A DNA stretch of 64,000 nucleotides from Lapillicoccus jejuensis (lineage in GTDB: Bacteria; Actinomycetota; Actinomycetes; Actinomycetales; Dermatophilaceae): positions 2,914,001 through 2,978,000 of the forward strand of contig NZ_VFMN01000001.1 in NCBI RefSeq assembly GCF_006715055.1, in the 5' to 3' direction. The notes beneath the pieces are model-generated. The model worked only from the letters and a program-made list of their open reading frames with translations, was not told where the DNA came from and did no database searches. Below, piece by piece: positions 26,760-36,685 of the stretch (the first letter of the stretch is position 1; the number at the start of each line of letters is the position of its first letter). The translations under genes were made by a program, and so were the position numbers.

Positions 26760-27731
26760 GTGGGCCCGCGGCAGGTCGACGTCGCCGCGCTCGTCGCCGG
26801 GACCACCGCCGGTGAGCCGCGCAGCATCGCCCGGCTGATCTCGCTCGTCGAGGACGGCCACCCCGCCCTGCCCGAGGTGGCCGCCGCGGTCGCGCCGTAC
26901 GGTGGGCGGGCGCACGTCGTGGGGCTCACCGGCTCGCCCGGCGTCGGCAAGTCGACGACGACCAACGCCCTCGTGCGCGCGCTGCGCGCGCGGGGTCTCC
27001 GGGTCGGGGTGCTCGCCGTCGACCCGTCGTCGCCCTTCTCGGGCGGGGCGCTGCTCGGCGACCGGGTCCGGATGGAGGAGCACGCCACGGACCCCGACGT
27101 CGTCCTGCGCTCGATGGCGGCGCGGGGCCACCTCGGTGGCCTGTCGGCCGCGGCCCCGATGGCCGTGCGCGTCCTCGACGCCGCGGGGTGCGAGGTCGTC
27201 CTCGTCGAGACCGTCGGGGTCGGCCAGTCCGAGGTGGAGGTCGCCGGGCTCGCCGACACGACGCTGGTCCTCCTCGCGCCCGGGATGGGCGACGGCATCC
27301 AGGCGGCCAAGGCCGGGATCCTCGAGGTCGCCGACGTGCTCGTGGTCAACAAGGCCGACCGCCCCGGCGCCGCGGCGACCAGCCGCGACCTGCGCCACCT
27401 CGTCGGCCACGCCCACCGCGACCCGGGCGCGTGGACGCCGCCGGTGGTGCGCTCGGTGGCCAGCCGGGCGGAGGGCGTCGACGACGTCCTCGCCGCGGTC
27501 GTGGACCACCGGGAGTGGCTCGGGCGCGAGGGTCGCCTGCGCCGGCGCCGGGTGCGGCGGGCCGCCGCGGAGGTCGAGGCGCTCGCGGTCGCCGCGCTGC
27601 GGGCCCGGATCGGCGACGTGCACGGCGCCGCGGACCTCGACGCCCTCGCGTCCGCGGTCGTCGACGGGCGCACCGACCCGTTCAGCGCGGCGGACGAGGT
27701 CGTCGCGCGGCTGGGCCCCGCCTCGGACTGA
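26760..27731 (+). CDS. meaB: MeaB-type GTPase chaperone of B12-dependent acyl-CoA mutase
   Basis: 323 residues from GTG at 26760. SIMIBI-class G-protein: P-loop LTGSPGVGKSTT, VLAVDPSSPFSGGALLGDR, ETVGVGQSE and the NKAD guanine motif, with the typical MeaB lid RSMAARGHLGGL. MeaB proteins load and protect adenosylcobalamin in methylmalonyl- and ethylmalonyl-CoA mutases. The probable client is the Ecm at 5221-7305, about 20 kb away. It starts 4 bp after the thiolase stop with no separate promoter needed. Confidence 0.93.
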   Translation: MGPRQVDVAALVAGTTAGEPRSIARLISLVEDGHPALPEVAAAVAPYGGRAHVVGLTGSPGVGKSTTTNALVRALRARGLRVGVLAVDPSSPFSGGALLGDRVRMEEHATDPDVVLRSMAARGHLGGLSAAAPMAVRVLDAAGCEVVLVETVGVGQSEVEVAGLADTTLVLLAPGMGDGIQAAKAGILEVADVLVVNKADRPGAAATSRDLRHLVGHAHRDPGAWTPPVVRSVASRAEGVDDVLAAVVDHREWLGREGRLRRRRVRRAAAEVEALAVAALRARIGDVHGAADLDALASAVVDGRTDPFSAADEVVARLGPASD

Positions 27732-27757
27732 CGTCCGAGACGCCGTACGTCGGACGT
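27731..27757. terminator. Hairpin after meaB
   Basis: Perfect 8-bp stem ACGTCCGA/TCGGACGT with an 11-nt loop that begins at the last base of the meaB stop codon. No T-tract. It separates meaB from the trehalose genes. Confidence 0.5.
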
Positions 27758-27875
27758 CCCTATGCTGGCGGACGGCCGCGCCAGTGACGTCCCGGTCGCC
27801 CCCTCACGGCGGACCGGTTTCGGTGTCGTCGCGAGCGGGCACCGCACCTGCTCCCTCCCACCCCGAAAGGGCACC

Positions 27876-30092
27876 ATGCAGACCTGGCCCGGCAGGCCCT
27901 ATCCCCTCGGCGCCACGTACGACGGCACCGGCGTCAACTTCGCCCTCTTCTCCGAGGTCGCCGAGAAGGTCGAGCTCTGCCTCATCGACGACGACGGCAC
28001 CGAGACCCGGGTCGAGCTGCCCGAGACCGACGGCTTCGTCCACCACGGCTTCCTGCCCGGGCTGCAGCCCGGCCAGCGCTACGGCTTCCGCGTGCACGGC
28101 CCCTACGACCCGGCGAACGGCCACCGCTGCAACCCGGCCAAGCTGCTGCTGGACCCGTACGCCAAGGCGATCGACGGGGTCATGGACGGCGACCAGTCGC
28201 TGTTCTCCTACGAGTTCGGTGACGAGGAGGGCGGTCTCGGCCAGGAGCCGGAGACGAGCGACAGCCTCGGCCACACGCTGACGTCGGTCGTCATCAACCC
28301 GTTCTTCGACTGGGGCACCGACCGCCCGCCGATGCACGAGTACCACGAGAGCGTCGTCTACGAGGCGCACGTCAAGGGCCTGACGATGCTGCACCCGGAG
28401 GTCCCGGAGGAGCTGCGCGGCACGTACGCCGGCCTGGCGCACCCCGCCGTCGTCCAGCACCTCGTCGACCTCGGGATCACCGCCATCGAGCTGATGCCGG
28501 TGCACGAGTTCGTCCAGGACTTCTCGCTCCAGGACCAGGGCCTGCGCAACTACTGGGGCTACAACACGATCGGCTTCCTCGCGCCGCACCACGAGTACGC
28601 CGCCTACGGCAGCCGGGGCCAGCAGGTCACCGAGTTCAAGTCCATGGTCAAGACGATGCACGAGGCGGGCATCGAGGTCATCCTCGACGTCGTCTACAAC
28701 CACACCGCCGAGGGCAACCACATGGGCCCGACGCTGTGCTTCCGCGGCATCGACAACGCGGCCTACTACCGGCTCGTCGAGGACGAGCCCGCGCACTACT
28801 ACGACACGACCGGCACGGGGAACTCGCTGCTCATGCGCAGCCCGCACGTGCTGCAGCTCATCATGGACTCGCTGCGCTACTGGGTCACCGAGATGCACGT
28901 CGACGGCTTCCGCTTCGACCTCGCGGCGACGCTGGCCCGTCAGTTCCACGAGGTCGACAAGCTGTCGGCGTTCTTCGACCTCGTCCAGCAGGACCCGGTG
29001 ATCAGCCAGGTCAAGCTCATCGCCGAGCCGTGGGACGTCGGCGACGGCGGCTACCAGGTCGGCAACTTCCCGCCGCTGTGGACCGAGTGGAACGGCAAGT
29101 ACCGCGACACGGTCCGCGACTTCTGGCGCGGGGAGCCCGCGACGCTCGGCGAGTTCGCGTCCCGGTTCACCGGGTCCTCCGACCTCTACGAGCACTCCGG
29201 CCGCAAGCCGATCGCCTCGATCAACTTCGTCGTCGCCCACGACGGGTTCACCCTGCACGACCTGGTCTCCTACAACGAGAAGCACAACGAGGCCAACGGC
29301 GAGGACAACAACGACGGCGAGAGCCACAACCGCTCGTGGAACTGCGGCGTCGAGGGCGACACCGACGACGAGGGCGTCCGGCGGCTGCGCGGGCAGCAGA
29401 TGCGCAACTTCTGGACCACCCTGCTGCTCTCGCAGGGCGTGCCGATGATCGCCCACGGCGACGAGCTGGCGCGCACCCAGCACGGCAACAACAACGCCTA
29501 CTGCCAGGACTCCGAGCTGGCCTGGGTGCACTGGGAGCTCGACGAGGAGCACCGCGACCTGCTGGCCTTCGCGCAGCGCATCGTCCGGCTGCGCACCGAG
29601 CACCCGGTGTTCCGTCGTCGGCGGTTCTTCGCGGGCAGCGCCGACCACGGCGGCGAGAGCGAGCTCGGTGACGTCGCGTGGTTCGAGCCCGGGGGCCAGC
29701 ACATGGACGCCGAGGCGTGGGCCAACGGCTTCGCCAAGTCGCTCATGGTCTTCCTCAACGGCGACGCCATCCCCGAGGTCGACCGGCGCGGCCAGTCGAT
29801 CCACGACGACTCGTTCCTCGTGGTCTTCAACGGCCACGACGAGCCGATCACCTTCACCGTCCCCGAGGCGACGTACGGCGAGCAGTGGTTCGTCGAGATC
29901 GACACCGCCGCCTCCGACCCCGCCACCGCCCTCACCGGCGGGGCGGCGGGCACCACCGGCGCCCCGGTGCCGGTCGCCCCGGCCGACGCGTCGGTGTCGG
30001 TGCCGGCGGCCAAGGTGCTCGAGCCCGGCGCGCAGCTCGAGGCGCAGGGCCGCAGCACGATGGTGCTGCGCTGCCCGCGGGCGGAGGCGTGA
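27876..30092 (+). CDS. treX: Glycogen debranching enzyme, TreX/GlgX
   Basis: 738 residues from ATG at 27876 with GAAAGG just upstream. GH13 isoamylase type: N-terminal carbohydrate-binding module (GATYDGTGVNFALFSE), VVYNHTAEGNHMGP, nucleophile Asp in VDGFRFDLAATLAR, acid/base Glu in LIAEPWDVGDGGYQ, and VVAHDGFTLHDLVSYN. It cleaves alpha-1,6 branches to give linear maltooligosaccharides. The next two genes overlap it in series, making the treX-treY-treZ operon, so trehalose production is its likely main role. A second, diverged homologue lies at 51136-53283. Confidence 0.94.
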   Translation: MQTWPGRPYPLGATYDGTGVNFALFSEVAEKVELCLIDDDGTETRVELPETDGFVHHGFLPGLQPGQRYGFRVHGPYDPANGHRCNPAKLLLDPYAKAIDGVMDGDQSLFSYEFGDEEGGLGQEPETSDSLGHTLTSVVINPFFDWGTDRPPMHEYHESVVYEAHVKGLTMLHPEVPEELRGTYAGLAHPAVVQHLVDLGITAIELMPVHEFVQDFSLQDQGLRNYWGYNTIGFLAPHHEYAAYGSRGQQVTEFKSMVKTMHEAGIEVILDVVYNHTAEGNHMGPTLCFRGIDNAAYYRLVEDEPAHYYDTTGTGNSLLMRSPHVLQLIMDSLRYWVTEMHVDGFRFDLAATLARQFHEVDKLSAFFDLVQQDPVISQVKLIAEPWDVGDGGYQVGNFPPLWTEWNGKYRDTVRDFWRGEPATLGEFASRFTGSSDLYEHSGRKPIASINFVVAHDGFTLHDLVSYNEKHNEANGEDNNDGESHNRSWNCGVEGDTDDEGVRRLRGQQMRNFWTTLLLSQGVPMIAHGDELARTQHGNNNAYCQDSELAWVHWELDEEHRDLLAFAQRIVRLRTEHPVFRRRRFFAGSADHGGESELGDVAWFEPGGQHMDAEAWANGFAKSLMVFLNGDAIPEVDRRGQSIHDDSFLVVFNGHDEPITFTVPEATYGEQWFVEIDTAASDPATALTGGAAGTTGAPVPVAPADASVSVPAAKVLEPGAQLEAQGRSTMVLRCPRAEA

Positions 30093-32527
30093 GCGTGGCC
30101 CGGTCCACGACGCCCGTCTCCACCTACCGCTTCCAGGTCCGCCCCGAGTTCGGCTTCGCCGACGTCGCGGCGCGGGCCGACCACCTCGCCGCGCTCGGGG
30201 TGACGCACGCCTACCTCTCGCCGGTCCTCACGCCGGTCGAGGGGTCGCAGCACGGGTACGACGTCCTCGACCACACCCGCCTCAACCCCGAGGCCGGGGG
30301 CCGCGAGGCCTTCGACGCCATGGCGCAGACGTTGCGGGACAAGGGGATCGGCGTCGTCGTCGACGTCGTCCCCAACCACATGGCCGTGCCCACCCCGGAG
30401 TGGGGCAACGCCCCGCTGTGGGACGTCCTGCGGCACGGTCGGGAGGCCGCGCACGCGCACTGGTTCGACGTCGACTGGGACGTCGAGGACGGGCGGATCC
30501 TCGTCCCGGTCCTCGGCGCGACCCTGGAGGAGGCGCTGGAGGGCGGCGAGCTGGCGCTCGCCCGCGACGGCGGCCCGGGCGGCGACGAGACCGTCGTGCG
30601 CTACTACGACCACGAGGTCCCCGTCGCCCCCGGCACCGAGGACCTGCCGCTGCTGGAGCTGCTCGAGCGCCAGCACTGGCGGCTCGCGCACTGGCGCGAG
30701 GGGACGACGGCCCTGAACTACCGGCGCTTCTTCGACGTCACCACCCTCATCGGGGTGCGCGTCGAGGTGCCAGACGTCTTCGAGGCCACGCACGCGTTGC
30801 TGGGCGAGCTCGTGGCCTCCGGGCAGGTGGCCGGGCTGCGGGTCGACCACCCGGACGGCCTGGCCGACCCGCGGGGCTACCTGCGCGACCTCGAGCGGCT
30901 CACCGACGGCGCGTGGGTCGTCGTCGAGAAGATCCTCGAGGGCGACGAGGGGCTGACCTCGGACTGGCCCTGCGCCGGCACCACCGGCTACGACCTGCTC
31001 TGGCGGGTCGGCGCGCTGTTCGTCGACCCGGCGGGGGAGGAGCCGCTCACCGAGCTGCTGGCCACGACGACGGGCTCGCGGATCTCGTTGTCCGACAGCA
31101 TCCGTCGCGCCAAGCAGGAGGTCGTCGGGACCGTCCTGCCGGCCGAGGTGCACCGGCTGCGCCGGGCCCTGGCCCGCGTCCTGCCCACCGAGGACGCCGG
31201 CTCGCTCGAGCGCGTGCTCGGCGAGCTGCTCGTCGTCATGGACCGCTACCGCGCGTACGTCGTCCCGGGGGAGGCTCCCGACGAGGAGGCCCTCACCGTC
31301 CTCACCGGGTGCGCCGACCGGGCGCGCGAGCACCTCGACGAGGCCGACCACGCCACCTTGCTGCGGGTCACCGAGGTCCTGGCCGGTCGGGCGCCCGAGG
31401 GCGCCGACGAGCAGGCCGTGGCCGACGTGGTCGTCCGCTTCCAGCAGACCTGCGGGCCGGTGATGGCCAAGGGGATCGAGGACACCGCGTTCTACCGCTA
31501 CCACCGGCTGGTGGCCCTCAACGAGGTCGGCGGCGACCCGGACCACTTCTCCGTCTCCCCGGAGGAGCTGTTCTCCTTCGTCGAGCGCACGGCCACCCGC
31601 TGGCCGACGACGATGACGACCCTGTCCACCCACGACACCAAGCGCTCCGAGGACGTCCGCGCCCGGCTGCTCGCGCTCTCCGAGCACCCGGCGGCGTGGC
31701 GCGACTGGCTGCGCGAGGCGCAGGAGCTGGCGCGCCCGCTGCGGGGCGAGCCCCTCGACGGGGCGACCGAGTACCTGCTGTGGCAGACCGTCGTGGGGGC
31801 GTGGCCGATCAGCGAGGAGCGGCTGCTCGCCTACGCGCGCAAGGCGATCCGCGAGGACAAGACCTCGACGCGGTGGACCGACCCCGACGAGGCGTACGAG
31901 GCCGCGGTCGACCGGTTCGTCACCGGGGTGCTGGCCGACGACCGGCTTGTCGCCCACGTCGAGGCGTGGGTGGAGCGCACCGCGGTCGCGGCGCGCGCGA
32001 CGACGCTCGGCCAGAAGCTGCTCCAGCTCGTGCTGCCCGGCGTCCCCGACGTCTACCAGGGCAACGAGTCGCTCGACCTCAGCCTCGTCGACCCGGACAA
32101 CCGGCGCGAGGTCGACTTCGCCGACCGCGCCACCCGGCTGGCCCGGCTCGACGGCGGCGCCGCCCCGGCCGACCTGGCCGACGAGAAGCTGCTCGTCACC
32201 TCGCGGGCGCTGCGCCTGCGGCGCGAGCACCCGCAGTGGTTCGTCGGCGACGCGGCCGCGTGGCAGCCGGTGCCGACGACCTCGGACCACCTCGTGGCGG
32301 TCGGGCGCGGCACCGTCGACCGCGTCGAGGTCGTCGCCGTCGTCACCCGGCTCGCCGGGTCGCTGGCGACGACCGACCCGTGGGAGGGAGTCGAGGTGCA
32401 CCTGCCCGAGGGCCGCTGGCGCGACCTGCTGACCGATCGCCCGGTCACCTCGGGCGGCTCGGTGGCCGCGGCCGACGTGATGGGCGACCTGCCCGTCGTC
32501 CTGCTCGTGCGCGAGGAGGGGCGATGA
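30089..32527 (+). CDS. treY: Maltooligosyltrehalose synthase
   Basis: 812 residues from GTG at 30089, which overlaps the treX stop (GTGA); another GTG at 30095 is possible. Converts the reducing end of maltooligosaccharides into an alpha,alpha-1,1 trehalosyl unit. Family marks: STYRFQVRPEFGFADV, YLSPVLTPVEGSQHGYDV, VVPNHMAV, nucleophile Asp in LRVDHPDGLADP, acid/base Glu in VVEKILEGDE, TMTTLSTHDTKRSEDVRAR, and VPDVYQGNE. Cytoplasmic. Confidence 0.95.
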   Translation: MSVARSTTPVSTYRFQVRPEFGFADVAARADHLAALGVTHAYLSPVLTPVEGSQHGYDVLDHTRLNPEAGGREAFDAMAQTLRDKGIGVVVDVVPNHMAVPTPEWGNAPLWDVLRHGREAAHAHWFDVDWDVEDGRILVPVLGATLEEALEGGELALARDGGPGGDETVVRYYDHEVPVAPGTEDLPLLELLERQHWRLAHWREGTTALNYRRFFDVTTLIGVRVEVPDVFEATHALLGELVASGQVAGLRVDHPDGLADPRGYLRDLERLTDGAWVVVEKILEGDEGLTSDWPCAGTTGYDLLWRVGALFVDPAGEEPLTELLATTTGSRISLSDSIRRAKQEVVGTVLPAEVHRLRRALARVLPTEDAGSLERVLGELLVVMDRYRAYVVPGEAPDEEALTVLTGCADRAREHLDEADHATLLRVTEVLAGRAPEGADEQAVADVVVRFQQTCGPVMAKGIEDTAFYRYHRLVALNEVGGDPDHFSVSPEELFSFVERTATRWPTTMTTLSTHDTKRSEDVRARLLALSEHPAAWRDWLREAQELARPLRGEPLDGATEYLLWQTVVGAWPISEERLLAYARKAIREDKTSTRWTDPDEAYEAAVDRFVTGVLADDRLVAHVEAWVERTAVAARATTLGQKLLQLVLPGVPDVYQGNESLDLSLVDPDNRREVDFADRATRLARLDGGAAPADLADEKLLVTSRALRLRREHPQWFVGDAAAWQPVPTTSDHLVAVGRGTVDRVEVVAVVTRLAGSLATTDPWEGVEVHLPEGRWRDLLTDRPVTSGGSVAAADVMGDLPVVLLVREEGR

Positions 32528-34317
32528 GCGGCGAGGGGACCCGCCAGACCGAGATCCGCGTCTGGGCCCCCGCGGCCCAGCGCGTCGACCTCGACGTCGC
32601 CCCCGTCGGCGGCGTCGTCACGACGACGCCGATGACCCACGCGCCGGGCGGGTGGTGGGTCTGGCGCGGCGAGGGCCGCACCCCGCTGGACTACGCCTTC
32701 CGGCTCGACGGCGGCGACCCCCGCCCCGACCCGCGCAGCGCGTGGCAGCCGCACGGGGTGCACGGCCCGAGCCGCACGTTCGACGCGTCGTCGTACGGCT
32801 GGGGCGACGACGGGTGGCGCGGCCCGCGCGAGGGCGCCGGGGCGCTCGGCGGGGTCTTCTACGAGCTGCACGTCGGCACCTTCACGCCGGAGGGCACCTT
32901 CGACGCCGCGCTGCGGCGCCTCGACCACCTCGTCGCGCTCGGGGTCGACGTCGTCGAGGTCATGCCCGTCGCCGCCTTCCCCGGCCGCTGGGGCTGGGGG
33001 TACGACGGCGTCGGGCTCTACGCCGTCCACGACGCGTACGGCGGCCCGGAGGCCTTCCAGCGCTTCGTCGACGCCTGCCACGCGCGCGGTCTCGGGGTCT
33101 GCCTCGACGTCGTCTACAACCACCTCGGGCCGAGCGGGAACTACCTCGGCGACTTCGGGCCGTACTTCACGGACAAGCACACGACGCCCTGGGGGCCGGC
33201 CGTCAACCTCGACGACACCGGGTCCGACGTCGTGCGCCGGTTCGTCGTCGACAACGCGCTGCGCTGGCTGCGCGACTTCCACGTCGACGCCCTGCGGCTC
33301 GACGCCGTCCACGAGCTGCGCGACTCCTCCTCGCGGCACGTGCTGGCCCAGCTGTCCGACGAGGTCGCCGCCCTGTCGGACGAGCTCGGGCGCCCCCTCA
33401 CCCTCGTCGCCGAGTCCGACCTCAACGACCCGGTCATGGTCACCCCGACCGCGGACGGTGGCCGGGGCATGTCGGCGCAGTGGGCCGACGACGTGCACCA
33501 CGCCCTGCACGCGGCGCTCACGGGGGAGTCGAGCGGCTACTACGCCGACTTCGCCGAGCCCGGCGTGCTGGCCAAGACGCTGCGCGAGGTGTTCCTCCAC
33601 GACGGGCGCTTCTCCAGCTTCCGCGGGAAGGAGTGGGGGGCGAAGGTCGACCCGCAGCGGCACGGCGGGCACCGGTTCGTCGGCTACCTGCAGACCCACG
33701 ACCAGGTCGGCAACCGGGCCGTGGGCGACCGCGTCTCCGACTCGCTGACCCCCGGGCAGCAGGCCACCGGGGCGGCGCTCTACCTGCTGTCCGCGTTCAC
33801 GCCGATGGTCTTCATGGGCGAGGAGTGGGCGGCGTCGACGCCGTGGCAGTTCTTCACCGACTTCGAGGAGCCGGAGCTCGCGGACGCCGTCCGCGAGGGC
33901 CGACGGGGCGAGTTCGCCTCGCACGGCTGGGACGCCGAGGAGGTGCCCGACCCGCAGGACCCGGCCACCCGGGAGCGCAGCGTCCTGCGCTGGGACGAGG
34001 TCACCGAGGCGGGCCACGCGCGGATGCTGCGCTGGTACACCTCGCTCGTCGACCTGCGACGCTCCGACCCCGACCTCGCCGACGACCGCCTCGACCACGT
34101 GCACGTGCACGAGGAGGCGTCCCGGTGGCTGCGGCTGCACCGCGGCGGGGTGCGCGTCGTCGTCAACGCCGTCGCGGACCCGCAGGTGGTGCCGCTCGAC
34201 GCCGACGACGACGAGCGGGCTCGCGTGGTGCTGACCTGGGACCCGGCGACCACCCGGCGGGTGCCGGGCGGGGTGGAGCTCGGCGGTCACGGGGTGGCGG
34301 TGCTGCGGGTCCCCTGA
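32524..34317 (+). CDS. treZ: Maltooligosyltrehalose trehalohydrolase
   Basis: 597 residues from ATG at 32524, overlapping the treY stop (ATGA). It releases trehalose from maltooligosyltrehalose. An N-terminal beta-sandwich (EIRVWAPAAQRVDLDV) precedes the GH13 barrel: FYELHVGTFTPEGTF, LDVVYNHLGPSGNYL, nucleophile Asp in ALRLDAVHEL, Glu in LVAESDLNDP, LQTHDQVGNR and FMGEEWAASTPWQFF. With TreX and TreY it completes conversion of glycogen to trehalose. Confidence 0.95.
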   Translation: MSGEGTRQTEIRVWAPAAQRVDLDVAPVGGVVTTTPMTHAPGGWWVWRGEGRTPLDYAFRLDGGDPRPDPRSAWQPHGVHGPSRTFDASSYGWGDDGWRGPREGAGALGGVFYELHVGTFTPEGTFDAALRRLDHLVALGVDVVEVMPVAAFPGRWGWGYDGVGLYAVHDAYGGPEAFQRFVDACHARGLGVCLDVVYNHLGPSGNYLGDFGPYFTDKHTTPWGPAVNLDDTGSDVVRRFVVDNALRWLRDFHVDALRLDAVHELRDSSSRHVLAQLSDEVAALSDELGRPLTLVAESDLNDPVMVTPTADGGRGMSAQWADDVHHALHAALTGESSGYYADFAEPGVLAKTLREVFLHDGRFSSFRGKEWGAKVDPQRHGGHRFVGYLQTHDQVGNRAVGDRVSDSLTPGQQATGAALYLLSAFTPMVFMGEEWAASTPWQFFTDFEEPELADAVREGRRGEFASHGWDAEEVPDPQDPATRERSVLRWDEVTEAGHARMLRWYTSLVDLRRSDPDLADDRLDHVHVHEEASRWLRLHRGGVRVVVNAVADPQVVPLDADDDERARVVLTWDPATTRRVPGGVELGGHGVAVLRVP

Positions 34318-34360
34318 GCCCGCCGCGGGGCCTGGCCGGCGAGCGGGCATGATGCTCGTC

Positions 34361-35572
34361 ATGAGCACCTTCGACGTCGAGGCCCTGCGCGCGCACTTCC
34401 CCTCCCTGCGGTCGGGGGCCGCGCACTTCGACGGTCCCGGCGGGTCGCAGACGCCGGACGTCGTCGCGCAGGCCATCGCGTCGACGATGACCTCGTCGAT
34501 CGCCAACCGCGGCCAGGTCACCCCGGCGGAGCGGCTCGCCGACGACGTCGTCACCGGGGCGCGCTCCGCCATGGCGGACTACCTCGGCGCCGACCCGCGC
34601 GGGATCGTCTTCGGCCGGTCGATGACCGCGCTGACGATGGACCTGGCCCGCACCCTGTCGCGCGGCTGGGCCGCCGGCGACGAGGTCGTCGTCAGCCGGC
34701 TCGACCACGACGCGAACATCCGCCCGTGGGTGATCGCCGCCGAGCGCGTCGGCGCCGTCGTGCGGTGGGTCGACTTCGACCCGCGGACCGGTGAGCTCGA
34801 CCCGGCCGACGTGGCCGCCGTCCTCGGGCCGCGCACCCGCGTCGTCGCGGTCACCGCCGCGTCCAACCTCATCGGCACGATGCCCGACGTCGCGCGGATC
34901 GCCGCCCTGGCCCACGAGGCCGGCGCGCTCGTCGTCGTCGACGCCGTCCACCACGCCGCGCACCACCGGGTCGACCGGGCGGCGCTCGGCGCCGACGTCG
35001 TGCTCTGCTCGCCGTACAAGTTCTTCGGGCCGCACCTCGGGGTGCTGGCCGCCGACCCCGCGTGGCTCGAGACGGTGCACCCCGACAAGCTGCTGCCGTC
35101 CTCGGACGCGGTCCCCGAGCGGTTCGAGCTCGGCACGCTGCCCTACGAGCTGCTCGCCGGCACGACCGCGGCCGTCGACCTCATCGCGTCGTCCGTGCCG
35201 GGCGAGGGCACCCGCCGCGAGCGGCTCGACCGCTCGGTGGCGGCGACGACGGCGTACGAGGACTCGCTGCGCCGCGGGCTCGAGGCGCAGCTCGCCGACC
35301 TGCCCGGCCTCACGCTGCGCTCGCGGGCGCAGCACCGCACGCCGACGCTGCTGCTGCAGGTGCACGACCGCGAGCCGCGCACGGTGCACGAGGCGCTGGC
35401 CGAGCGGGGCGTCTACGCACCGGCCGGCTCGTTCTACGCGCTCGAGGCGTCGCGCCACCTGGGGCTCGGTGACACCGGCGGCGTCCGCGTCGGGCTGGCG
35501 CCGTACACCAGCGCCGACGACGTCGACCGGCTCGTCGAGGGGCTGCGGGCGGCGCTGCGCCGCGCGGCCTGA
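34361..35572 (+). CDS. Cysteine desulfurase-like PLP-dependent aminotransferase class V protein
   Basis: 403 residues from ATG at 34361; an in-frame ATG at 34349 would add four. PLP Lys in CSPYKFFGPHLG, substrate/phosphate region FGRSMTALTMDLAR, VDAVHHAAHHRVD with the PLP-ring Asp. It belongs to the cysteine-desulfurase-like group but lacks an obvious active Cys loop of SufS/IscS, so sulfur mobilisation is not assured. No Fe-S assembly genes are nearby. CATGAT ends 7 nt before the ATG and could be a weak leaderless -10. Confidence 0.8.
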   Translation: MSTFDVEALRAHFPSLRSGAAHFDGPGGSQTPDVVAQAIASTMTSSIANRGQVTPAERLADDVVTGARSAMADYLGADPRGIVFGRSMTALTMDLARTLSRGWAAGDEVVVSRLDHDANIRPWVIAAERVGAVVRWVDFDPRTGELDPADVAAVLGPRTRVVAVTAASNLIGTMPDVARIAALAHEAGALVVVDAVHHAAHHRVDRAALGADVVLCSPYKFFGPHLGVLAADPAWLETVHPDKLLPSSDAVPERFELGTLPYELLAGTTAAVDLIASSVPGEGTRRERLDRSVAATTAYEDSLRRGLEAQLADLPGLTLRSRAQHRTPTLLLQVHDREPRTVHEALAERGVYAPAGSFYALEASRHLGLGDTGGVRVGLAPYTSADDVDRLVEGLRAALRRAA

Positions 35573-35610
35573 GGAGCGAAAACCGCTCGCGCGGCGTCGT
35601 CCCGGCCCCC

Positions 35611-35616
35611 TACCGT
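35611..35616 (+). promoter_or_regulatory. Candidate leaderless -10 (TACCGT) for the double-GNAT gene
   Basis: The hexamer ends 7 nt before the ATG at 35624. Confidence 0.5.
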
Positions 35617-35623
35617 CGCGGGC

Positions 35624-36676
35624 ATGCGCATCACCCCCCTCGACCTCGCCGACGACGTCGCCTGTCGCCGGGCGTACGACGCCGGGGTCTCCGCCATCGT
35701 GCTCGACCGACCCTGGATCTCGCCCGCGAGCCTCGCCGAGGCGCTCGTCGACTGGCGGCACCCCGAGCCGGGCATCCGGCAGGAGATGGTCGTCGCCCTC
35801 GGCGACGGTGACGACGGGCTGCCGCTCGACGCGGTGGCCGGGACGGCGACGCTGTGGCTGTCCGACGACGACAACACCGACAAGGCGTGGGTCGAGGTCC
35901 GCGTGCACGCGGACCACCGCCGGCGCGGCGTCGGCCGCGCCCTCGTCGAGCACCTCGTGGCGCGGGCCCGCGCCGAGGGCCGGGTCGAGGTGCTCGCCGA
36001 CCTCGCGGTCCCCGTCACCGACCGCGCCGACCTCGTCGGCCACCCGTACGTCGCCTTCGCGCAGGCTCTCGGGTTCGAGCAGGTCGCGGTCGACGTCAAC
36101 CGGCACCTCGAGCTGCCGGTCGCGGACGAGGCGCTCGACGCGCTGGAGGAGCGGGCGCGTCCCCGGTGGGAGGGGCGCTACTCGCTGCAGACCCATGTCG
36201 ACGGGGTCCCGGAGGAGCTGCGGCAGGGCCTGTGCGACGCGATGAACCGGCTGGCCACCGACGCCCCGAGCGGTGACGTCGACTTCGAGCCGGAGTCGCT
36301 GACGCCGGCGAAGTACGCGCACAACCTCAAGGTGCTGCGCGAGCAGGGGCGGCACCGGCTGACGACGATCGCGGTCGAGGACGCCACGGGCGTCGTCGCG
36401 GCGTACACCGACCTCGTCCTGCCGGCCGAGCCGAACCCGGTCGTCTGGCAGTGGGGCACGCTCGTCGTCGCCGAGCACCGCGGGCACGCGCTCGGGACGG
36501 CGGTCAAGGTCGCCAACCTGCGGCGGCTGCAGGCCGACCACCCCGCGCGCGAGCGGGTCGTGACCGGCAACAACGACACCAACCGCTGGATGATCGACGT
36601 CAACGAGGCGATGGGGTTCCGCGTGCGCGAGCTGTGCCCCGAGGTGCGTCGCCGGCTCGAGCCCGCGGGTGCGTAG
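35624..36676 (+). CDS. Tandem GNAT acetyltransferase (mycothiol-synthase-like layout)
   Basis: 350 residues with two GNAT domains. The first has a good acetyl-CoA loop, VRVHADHRRRGVGRALVEHL; the second has VVAEHRGHALGTAVKVANLRRL and ends NDTNRWMIDVNEAMGFRVRE. The two-domain layout is that of MshD, but the sequence looks like the broader group of actinobacterial double GNATs whose substrates are unknown. Whether mshD exists elsewhere cannot be seen. Confidence 0.8.
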   Translation: MRITPLDLADDVACRRAYDAGVSAIVLDRPWISPASLAEALVDWRHPEPGIRQEMVVALGDGDDGLPLDAVAGTATLWLSDDDNTDKAWVEVRVHADHRRRGVGRALVEHLVARARAEGRVEVLADLAVPVTDRADLVGHPYVAFAQALGFEQVAVDVNRHLELPVADEALDALEERARPRWEGRYSLQTHVDGVPEELRQGLCDAMNRLATDAPSGDVDFEPESLTPAKYAHNLKVLREQGRHRLTTIAVEDATGVVAAYTDLVLPAEPNPVVWQWGTLVVAEHRGHALGTAVKVANLRRLQADHPARERVVTGNNDTNRWMIDVNEAMGFRVRELCPEVRRRLEPAGA

Positions 36677-36679
36677 CGT
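36674..36679 (+). promoter_or_regulatory. Candidate leaderless -10 (TAGCGT) for the thiamine-binding protein gene
   Basis: The hexamer starts with the TAG stop codon of the preceding gene and ends 6 nt before the ATG at 36686. GAGGGC in the spacer could also act as a weak ribosome site if transcription starts upstream. Confidence 0.4.
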
Positions 36680-36685
36680 GAGGGC

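Noticed and set aside
30000-34317. Frameshift or fusion within treX-treY-treZ
   Set aside because: The genes overlap by GTGA and ATGA junctions, each with complete catalytic motifs and normal lengths; this is ordinary operon coupling.
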